From Cyanobium sp. FGCU52 (lineage in GTDB: Bacteria > Cyanobacteriota > Cyanobacteriia > PCC-6307 > Cyanobiaceae), in assembly GCA_024958715.1 (NCBI GenBank), contig JANWUS010000018.1:1-64000 (forward strand): DNA of 64,000 nt, written 5' to 3'. Positions 58,893 through 64,000 of this stretch are shown here, piece by piece (the first letter of the stretch is position 1; each line of letters begins with the position of its first letter). A program made the position numbers and the translations under genes. The notes below the pieces were generated by a model. It did not search any database. It worked only from the letters and a program-made list of their open reading frames with translations, and had not been told where the DNA came from.

Positions 58893-59948
58893 TTAAAAGC
58901 ACGGCTGTGTTTCGTAAAGCCTCGCCGCCTCCTCGAGCGGCAGTCGGGCCGCCACACCCAGCTCCAGGGGGCTGCGGCAGCCCTGCGCCAGCCGGGCCGC
59001 CGCAGCCACGCCGATCATCGCGGCGTTATCCGTGCAGTAGGCCAGCGGCGCCACCCGCCACTGGAGTCCCTGGGCCGCTGCCGCCTCGGCCAGCCGCTGC
59101 CGCAGGCGGCGATTGGCTGCCACACCGCCCACCAGCACCAGGGTGTCCAGCCCCTCGTCGCGGGCGCAGCGGCAGCTGCGTTCCACCAGCACATCGGCCA
59201 CCACCTGCTCGAAGCTCGCGGCCAGGTCGGCCAGGGGAAGGGGCTCGCCGCCGGCGCGCAGCTCCTCCACCCTCCGCAGCACCGCGGTCTTGAGGCCACT
59301 GAAGCTGAAGTCGTACGGCAGAAAGCCGCCCCCGGGCTTCGACACCCGTCCCTTGGGCAGGGCGAAGCGGTGGGGATCGCCGCCTTCCGCAGCCCCCTGG
59401 ATCGCCGGCCCCCCCGGATACCCCAGCCCCAGCAGGCGGGCCACCTTGTCGAAGCATTCGCCGGCGGCATCGTCGTGGCTGCAGCCGAGGCGGCGATAGA
59501 CCCCCGGCGCCTCCACCCGCACCAATTCGGTGTGGCCGCCGCTCACCAGCAGCACCAGATAGGGCCCCGGCGGCATCGCCTCACCGAGCAGCACCGAGCA
59601 GAGGTGTCCCTCCAGGTGGTGCACCCCCAGGAAGGGAAGGCCGTGCAGGCGGGCCAGGGTGCGGGCGGTGACGGAGCCGGCGAGCAGGGCGCCGACCAGC
59701 CCCGGGGCGACGGTGGCAGCGACGGCGTCGAGATCCCGGATCGCCAGGCCACTCTCAAGGCACACCCGCTCGATCAGGGGAGGCAGGGCCTCAAGGTGGC
59801 GCCGGGAGGCGATCTCAGGCACCACGCCCCCCCAGCGCGCATGCTCCTCGATCTGGGAGGCGACGGCCGAGGCGAGCACCTCCCGATCCCTCACGATCGC
59901 GGCCGCCGACTCGTCACAACTTGTTTCGAGGGCCAGAACCGTGGGCAT
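58893..59948 (-). CDS. tsaD: tRNA N6-adenosine threonylcarbamoyltransferase
   Basis: A 351-residue enzyme of the t6A pathway, modifying adenosine 37 in ANN-decoding tRNAs with TsaB and TsaE. Landmarks: [28 protein letters not shown] with iron ligands, [25 protein letters not shown] and the C-terminal [19 protein letters not shown]. Motifs and length are canonical. Divergent from psaF, with a TACTGT box for psaF in the 73-base spacer. Confidence 0.96.
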   Translation of the reverse strand: MPTVLALETSCDESAAAIVRDREVLASAVASQIEEHARWGGVVPEIASRRHLEALPPLIERVCLESGLAIRDLDAVAATVAPGLVGALLAGSVTARTLARLHGLPFLGVHHLEGHLCSVLLGEAMPPGPYLVLLVSGGHTELVRVEAPGVYRRLGCSHDDAAGECFDKVARLLGLGYPGGPAIQGAAEGGDPHRFALPKGRVSKPGGGFLPYDFSFSGLKTAVLRRVEELRAGGEPLPLADLAASFEQVVADVLVERSCRCARDEGLDTLVLVGGVAANRRLRQRLAEAAAAQGLQWRVAPLAYCTDNAAMIGVAAAARLAQGCRSPLELGVAARLPLEEAARLYETQPCF

Positions 59949-59967
59949 GGGCCTGGAACGACTCCCC

Positions 59968-59973
59968 TACTGT
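59968..59973 (+). promoter_or_regulatory. Putative -10 element for psaF-psaJ
   Basis: TACTGT lies 49 bases before the ATG at 60022 in the tsaD/psaF spacer. TAnnnT match; no -35 seen. Leader of about 40 bases would result. Confidence 0.4.
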
Positions 59974-60021
59974 CCGCGAGTGACATCCTGCCCCGCGGCA
60001 GGTCCTTCCGCGCCCCTCCTC

Positions 60022-60516
60022 ATGCGCCGATTCTTCTCCGGCCGTCTGCTGGCTGTCCTCCTCTCCGCCTTCCTGCTGATCGGCTTCGCGCCGGTGGCCA
60101 ACGCCGACATCGGCGGCCTCACCCCCTGCGGCGAGAACGCCCGCTTCCAGCAGCGGGCAGCCGCCGCCACCACCGCCCAGGCCAAGGCCCGCTTCGAGCG
60201 CTACAGCCAGGCCCTCTGCGGCGCCGACGGCCTGCCCCACCTGATCGTGGATGGCCGCTTCAGCCACGCCGGCGACTTCACCATCCCCGGCATCGCCTTC
60301 CTGTACATCGCCGGCTGCATCGGCTGGGCCGGTCGCGCCTACCTGCAGGCCGTGCGCTCCCGCAAGGACGCCACCATGCACGAGATCCAGATCGACGTGC
60401 CCCTGGCCCTCAAGAGCACCATCGCCGCCGCCACCTGGCCCCTGGCCGCCTTCGGCGAGCTGACCAGCGGCAAGCTGACCGAAGCCGACAGCAAGGTCAC
60501 CGTCTCCCCCCGCTGA
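60022..60516 (+). CDS. psaF: Photosystem I reaction centre subunit III (PsaF)
   Basis: A 164-residue thylakoid subunit of photosystem I. Leader [24 protein letters not shown] is cut after ANA; the mature chain opens [20 protein letters not shown] with the first of two conserved cysteines and has [20 protein letters not shown], then a transmembrane helix [23 protein letters not shown] and a stromal tail. ATG 60022 matches the leader; the track start at 59659 extends across the opposite gene. Forms an operon with psaJ, 45 bases later. Confidence 0.97.
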   Translation: MRRFFSGRLLAVLLSAFLLIGFAPVANADIGGLTPCGENARFQQRAAAATTAQAKARFERYSQALCGADGLPHLIVDGRFSHAGDFTIPGIAFLYIAGCIGWAGRAYLQAVRSRKDATMHEIQIDVPLALKSTIAAATWPLAAFGELTSGKLTEADSKVTVSPR

Positions 60517-60561
60517 TCGCCCTGCGCGTTCGCTTCCCTTCCGCTCTCCGGTACTGCCGCC

Positions 60562-60678
60562 ATGAAGAAGTTCCTCACCACCGCCCCCGTGTTCGCGGCG
60601 ATCTGGTTCACCCTCACCGCCGGGATCATGATCGAGTTCAACCGGTTCTATCCCGATCTGCTTTTCCACCCCCTCTGA
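60562..60678 (+). CDS. psaJ: Photosystem I reaction centre subunit IX (PsaJ)
   Basis: A 38-residue single-helix photosystem I subunit, too short for the ORF track. The sequence [20 protein letters not shown] then [18 protein letters not shown] is the family pattern, with the conserved glutamate in the helix and the FYPDLLF chlorophyll-proximal end. It follows psaF and is ended by a strong terminator. Stabilises PsaF. Confidence 0.96.
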   Translation: MKKFLTTAPVFAAIWFTLTAGIMIEFNRFYPDLLFHPL

Positions 60679-60718
60679 ATCGGATCGGCATCGCGCCGGC
60701 CCCTCAGAACCCACCCAA

Positions 60719-60740
60719 GGCGGCCCATGGCCGCCTTTTT
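60719..60740 (+). terminator. Intrinsic terminator after psaJ
   Basis: GGCGGCC and GGCCGCC make a perfect seven-base stem with a CAT loop, followed by TTTTT. It lies 40 bases after the psaJ stop and also separates the convergent gmk. Confidence 0.8.
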
Positions 60741-60769
60741 CATGGCCGGGCGGCCACAGCCCCGGGCCC

Positions 60770-61336
60770 TCAGGCCAGGCCCATCTGCCGCTCGAGTTCG
60801 CCGAGTGCCGTCTCCAGATCGCCGTTCACCACCACCGCATCGAACTCCTCGGCGGCCGCCAGCTCCACCCGGGCCCGCGCCAGCCGGCGGCTGATCGCCT
60901 CCTCGCTGTCGGTGCCGCGGCCGCGGATGCGCCGCTCCAGTTCCTCGAATCCCGGCGGGGCCAGGAACAGCTGGCGGGCCGAGGGGAAGCTGCGACGCAC
61001 CTGCCGCGCCCCCTCCAGTTCGATCTCCAGCAGCACCGGCCGGCCCTCCGCCAGATGGGCCTCCACCGGCGGCCGGGGAGTGCCGTAGAGATGGCCGGCG
61101 AACTCGGCCCACTCCAGGAATCCCCCCTCGGCCACCTGCCGCTCAAAGGCCGGCCGCTGGAGGAAGAAGTAGTGCTCCCCGTCCACCTCGCCCGCGCGCG
61201 GCTGGCGGGTGGTGGCCGACACCGACAGCCAGATCTGCGGATGCCGCTGGCGCAGCAGCGCCACCAGGGTTCCCTTGCCCACGCCGCTGGGCCCGGTGAT
61301 CACGGTGAGACGGCCCGGGGTCACGGAGGCGGTCAC
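60770..61336 (-). CDS. gmk: Guanylate kinase
   Basis: A 188-residue kinase phosphorylating GMP to GDP. P-loop [37 protein letters not shown]-like [19 protein letters not shown] and [25 protein letters not shown] (nucleotide-binding and lid regions) are complete. Start is GTG 61336, with another GTG a few codons later as alternative. Divergent from the NFACT gene. Length is typical. Confidence 0.95.
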   Translation of the reverse strand: MTASVTPGRLTVITGPSGVGKGTLVALLRQRHPQIWLSVSATTRQPRAGEVDGEHYFFLQRPAFERQVAEGGFLEWAEFAGHLYGTPRPPVEAHLAEGRPVLLEIELEGARQVRRSFPSARQLFLAPPGFEELERRIRGRGTDSEEAISRRLARARVELAAAEEFDAVVVNGDLETALGELERQMGLA

Positions 61337-61425
61337 GGGAAGGGAAGCGACTGGGCAGCAGAGTAGGGGCCATGCCCGATCGCCCCGAACGAGCCCCCGC
61401 CGCCACCGGCCGGCCGCTGCCGGCG

Positions 61426-63183
61426 ATGGACCTCACCAGCCTGCGGGCGGTGCTGGCGGAACTGCGGCCGCAGCTGGTGCCCAGCCGCTTCGAGAAGGCC
61501 CAGCAGGCCGACGGCCAGGGGATCCAGCTGGCCCTGCGCCACCTCGAGGGGGTGCAGTGGCTGGAGCTGAGCTGGCAGGCGGAGGCCCCCCGGCTGCTGG
61601 CGATCCCGCCGCCGCCCCGCCGCGGCGAGGGCAGCACCCTGGCCCAGCAGCTGCAGCACGGCCTGCGGGGCCTGGCGCTGGTGTCCCTCAGCTCGCCGAG
61701 CTGGGAGCGGGTGGTGGAGATGGGCTTCGCCCGGCGGCCGGGGGAGGAGCCCCGCCGCTGGCTGGTGGCCGAACTGATGGGGCGCCACAGCAACCTCTTC
61801 CTGCTCGACCAGGACCGCCGCGTGATCAGCCTGGCCCGCCAGGTGCGCGCCGATCAGTCGCGCCTGCGGCCGATCGCCACCGGCGACACCTACACCCCTC
61901 CGCCACCGGCCGCGGGCGAACCGCCCCGGCGCTCGGAAACCGAGTCCTCCTGGCGCCGCCGGCTGAGCCTGCTGCCCCTGCCTCTGGGGGAAGCGCTGCG
62001 GCGCACCTACCAGGGGATCGGGCCCGCCCTGGCGCGCCAGCTGGTGGAGGGCCCCGGCGCCGTGGAGGCCGGAGCCGACTCCACGGCGGCCGATCTGCTC
62101 AGGCGGCCGGTGGCCAGCCTGGAGGAGCCGCACTGGCAGCAGCTCTGGCAGCACTGGCAGGCCTGGCTCGAGGCCCTGGAGGAGCAGCGCTTCTCTCTGC
62201 GCTGGCAGGGACCCGATCGCTGGTGCTGCTGGGCCGCCGATACACCACAGGCCGATGCACCGCAAGCTGATGCACCGCCGGCGGAAGGCCCGCTGCCGAT
62301 CAACCGCAGCCTGGCGGCCTATTACGGCGCCCGCCTGGGGGAGCGCCGGCTGGAGCAGCGTCGCCAGGCCCTGGCCCAGCGTCTGGCGGCGGCCCTGGCG
62401 CGGGAGGAGCGGGACGCCTCACTGCAGCAGGAGCGGCTGGCGGCCGCCGCCGGCAGCGAGGAGCTGCAGCGCCAGGCCGATGCCCTGCTGGCCCAGGTCG
62501 CACCCGACCGGGACGCCATCACCCGGGCCCAGAAGCTCTACCAGCGGGCCCGCAAGCTGCGGCGCTCGGTGGCGGCGATCACGCCCCTGCTGGAGAACCA
62601 CCGCCAGCGGCAGGCCTGGCTGGAGGCGAGCCTGGGCTACCTGGAGGATGCGGGCAGCGAGGAGCAGCTGCTGGAGCTGGAGCAGGAGCTGGAGGAGTGG
62701 GCCGGGCGGCGCTCCCGGCGAGGACCTGCCGCCAGGGAGGGCAGGCGAAGCGGGCGGGCGACCTCCCGCGAACCCATGGCCGGGCCCCGGCCGCTGGAGC
62801 TGCGCAGCCCCGCCGGCCTGCGCCTGCAGGTGGGCCGCAACCACCGCCAGAACGAGTGGATCAGCCTCAGGCAGGCCCGCCGCGGCGATCTCTGGTTCCA
62901 TGCCCAGGAGATCCCCGGCAGCCACGTGGTGCTCAAGGCCTCGGAGGGGATGGCGGGGGAGGCCGACCTGGCGGCCGCCGCCGACCTGGCGGCCCACTTC
63001 AGCCGGGGCCGGGGCAGCGGGCGGGTGCCGGTGCTGATGGTGCCCACCGAGACGCTGCAGCGGATCCCCGGCGCCGGCCCCGGCACGGTGCGCCACCGCG
63101 GCGGCGAGATCCTCTGGGGGGAACCGGCACGGGCCCTCGCCGTGCTGGAGGCCCCTAACGTCGGCCAGGACGGACGGCCATGA
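61426..63183 (+). CDS. NFACT-family ribosome quality-control-like protein (RqcH/Rqc2 type)
   Basis: A 585-residue protein with an N-terminal NFACT-N domain beginning [20 protein letters not shown], a long middle coiled coil (residues about 300-430), and the C-terminal NFACT-R RNA-binding domain with [20 protein letters not shown]. Relatives act on stalled 60S/50S subunits and add alanine tails in bacteria. I start at ATG 61426 because the TAGGGG box at 61363 would put transcription initiation on top of the track ATG 61372. The stop overlaps the tatC ATG. Alanine tailing is inferred from the family. Confidence 0.88.
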   Translation: MDLTSLRAVLAELRPQLVPSRFEKAQQADGQGIQLALRHLEGVQWLELSWQAEAPRLLAIPPPPRRGEGSTLAQQLQHGLRGLALVSLSSPSWERVVEMGFARRPGEEPRRWLVAELMGRHSNLFLLDQDRRVISLARQVRADQSRLRPIATGDTYTPPPPAAGEPPRRSETESSWRRRLSLLPLPLGEALRRTYQGIGPALARQLVEGPGAVEAGADSTAADLLRRPVASLEEPHWQQLWQHWQAWLEALEEQRFSLRWQGPDRWCCWAADTPQADAPQADAPPAEGPLPINRSLAAYYGARLGERRLEQRRQALAQRLAAALAREERDASLQQERLAAAAGSEELQRQADALLAQVAPDRDAITRAQKLYQRARKLRRSVAAITPLLENHRQRQAWLEASLGYLEDAGSEEQLLELEQELEEWAGRRSRRGPAAREGRRSGRATSREPMAGPRPLELRSPAGLRLQVGRNHRQNEWISLRQARRGDLWFHAQEIPGSHVVLKASEGMAGEADLAAAADLAAHFSRGRGSGRVPVLMVPTETLQRIPGAGPGTVRHRGGEILWGEPARALAVLEAPNVGQDGRP

Positions 63184-63938
63184 ACGACATCCCCTCCCAC
63201 CCCGACGACGACTTCCCGGCCGAGGTGGAGATGAGCCTGGTCGACCACCTGGAGGAGCTGCGCCGTCGCCTGCTGCGCAGCCTGCTGGCGGTGGTGGTGG
63301 CGGCGGCGGCCTGCCTCGCCCTGGTGCGGCCGCTGGTGCGCCTGCTCGAGGTGCCGGCCCAGGGCATCCGCTTCCTGCAGCTGGCGCCGGGCGAGTTCCT
63401 GTTCGTGTCGCTCAAGGTGGCCGGCTATGCGGGTCTGACCCTGGCCCTGCCCTGGATCCTGTTCGAGGTGCTGGGCTTCGTGCTCCCTGGCCTCACCCGG
63501 CGGGAACGGCGCCTGGTGGCGCCGGCGGTGGCCGGCTCCACCGTGCTGTTCGCCGCCGGCCTGGCCTTCGCCTGGTGGGCCCTGGTGCCCGCCGCCCTGC
63601 GCTTCCTGGTGAGCTATGGCGCCGATGTGGTCGAGCCGCTCTGGTCGATCGAGCGCTACCTCGATTTCGTGCTGCTGCTGATGGTCACCACCGCCCTGGC
63701 CTTCCAGCTGCCCGTGCTGCAGCTGCTGCTCGGGGCCCTGGGGCTGATCGACTCCCGCCGCATGCTGTCGGCCTGGCGCTGGGTAGTGCTCGCCAGCGCC
63801 CTGGCCGGGGCCGTGCTCACCCCCTCCACCGACCCGGTGACGATGCTGCTCCTGGGAGGTGCGATCACCGCCCTCTACCTGGTGGGGGTGGGGCTGGTGC
63901 GGCTGAGCGAGCAGGTGCGGCGGCCCCTGGAGGCCTGA
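63180..63938 (+). CDS. tatC: Sec-independent protein translocase TatC
   Basis: A 252-residue inner or thylakoid membrane protein with six helices, core of the twin-arginine translocase. Family marks: MSLVDHLEELRRRLLRSLLAV near the start, FLFVSLKVAGYAGLTLALPWILFEVLGFVLPGLTRRERR, and FQLPVLQLLLGALGLID. ATG 63180 overlaps the NFACT stop by four bases. TatC is needed for export of folded proteins such as the Rieske subunit. Confidence 0.95.
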   Translation: MNDIPSHPDDDFPAEVEMSLVDHLEELRRRLLRSLLAVVVAAAACLALVRPLVRLLEVPAQGIRFLQLAPGEFLFVSLKVAGYAGLTLALPWILFEVLGFVLPGLTRRERRLVAPAVAGSTVLFAAGLAFAWWALVPAALRFLVSYGADVVEPLWSIERYLDFVLLLMVTTALAFQLPVLQLLLGALGLIDSRRMLSAWRWVVLASALAGAVLTPSTDPVTMLLLGGAITALYLVGVGLVRLSEQVRRPLEA

Positions 63939-64000
63939 TCAGAGCAGGAATTCGCTGGCCCTGGCGCCGGGCACGTCCAGCGGCAGGGAGAGGGCCTTGC
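63939..64000 (-). CDS. Partial reverse-strand gene, C-terminal end only
   Basis: Directly after the tatC stop a reverse-strand TGA (63939-63941) closes an open frame reading KALSLPLDVPGARASEFLL. Only about 20 codons are inside the window, so no product can be named. It could be the tail of a convergent gene. Confidence 0.4.
   Translation of the reverse strand, partial: KALSLPLDVPGARASEFLL

Overview
The window reads as chromosomal DNA of a GC-rich alpha-picocyanobacterium (Cyanobium, Vulcanococcus or freshwater Synechococcus type). The evidence is the set of photosynthesis genes (psaF, psaJ, petG, cytochrome cM, chlI, a high-light-inducible protein, a lycopene cyclase), cyanobacteria-restricted families (CAAD/CURT1, DUF1400 hydrolase, DUF3370, GuaB3, HpsJ-like), very high GC with strong GC3 bias, and HIP1-like GCGATCGC octamers. 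Genes are tightly packed, with many 4-bp start/stop overlaps. No rRNA, tRNA, CRISPR array, prophage or insertion sequence was recognised. The species assignment is inference from gene content only.

Layout. 1-2061: an AT-richer partial hypothetical gene at the edge, hisIE and a PTPS/QueD-like gene. 2084-10695: a metal-homeostasis block with a DUF318 permease plus TIGR03943 partner, a propeller-like protein, a Zur-like Fur-family regulator, the iron-binding protein FutA, a CobW GTPase with a 24-histidine loop, HupE/UreJ, a one-helix small protein, the iron permease FutB and a tiny Cys/Lys-rich peptide. 10793-14703: a glycogen-debranching-type glucosidase, a GT4 glycosyltransferase and a second Fur-family regulator. 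14733-18451: a reverse-strand operon with a UPF0104 membrane protein, LarC, an FtsH-type protease lacking its ATPase domain, and a basic-tailed protein. 18575-29915: a TPR protein, exonuclease III, lycopene cyclase, a SHOCT protein with an internal duplication, GyrA, a homocysteine-biosynthesis (DUF39) protein, a CAAD protein, GuaB3 and thioredoxin.

30044-43747: LOG-family protein, hisH, rsmD, then an AT-rich secreted protein with an EVPGPLP C-terminal anchor followed by an HpsJ-like membrane protein; petG, cytochrome cM, an RNA methyltransferase, a serine hydrolase, DUF3370, chlI, ruvC, 5-FTHF cyclo-ligase, sufE and hom; and a second AT-rich EVPGPLP-tailed protein on the reverse strand. 43748-54878: a gene-poor AT-richer stretch, a family-5 substrate-binding protein with one permease, a DUF1400 hydrolase divergent from an MFS transporter, and an accessory patch of exported or degraded small genes before ychF. 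54984-64000: an HlyD/MacA-type adaptor, wecB, pilT, hli, tsaD, psaF-psaJ, gmk, an NFACT protein, tatC and the end of one more reverse-strand gene.

The most notable signals are: (i) two proteins about 10 kb apart with AT-rich bodies but an almost identical GC-rich EVPGPLPxLGAGxAFGFSR tail, one next to an HpsJ-like gene, suggesting an exosortase-like sorting system; (ii) a 28-bp two-part motif (22/28 identical) shared between the fur promoter region and the region upstream of the small Cys-rich peptide gene; (iii) a perfect hairpin before futB whose arms spell a CRP-type TGTGA-N6-TCACA site; and (iv) a perfect 14-bp hairpin spanning the end of the Cys-rich peptide gene.
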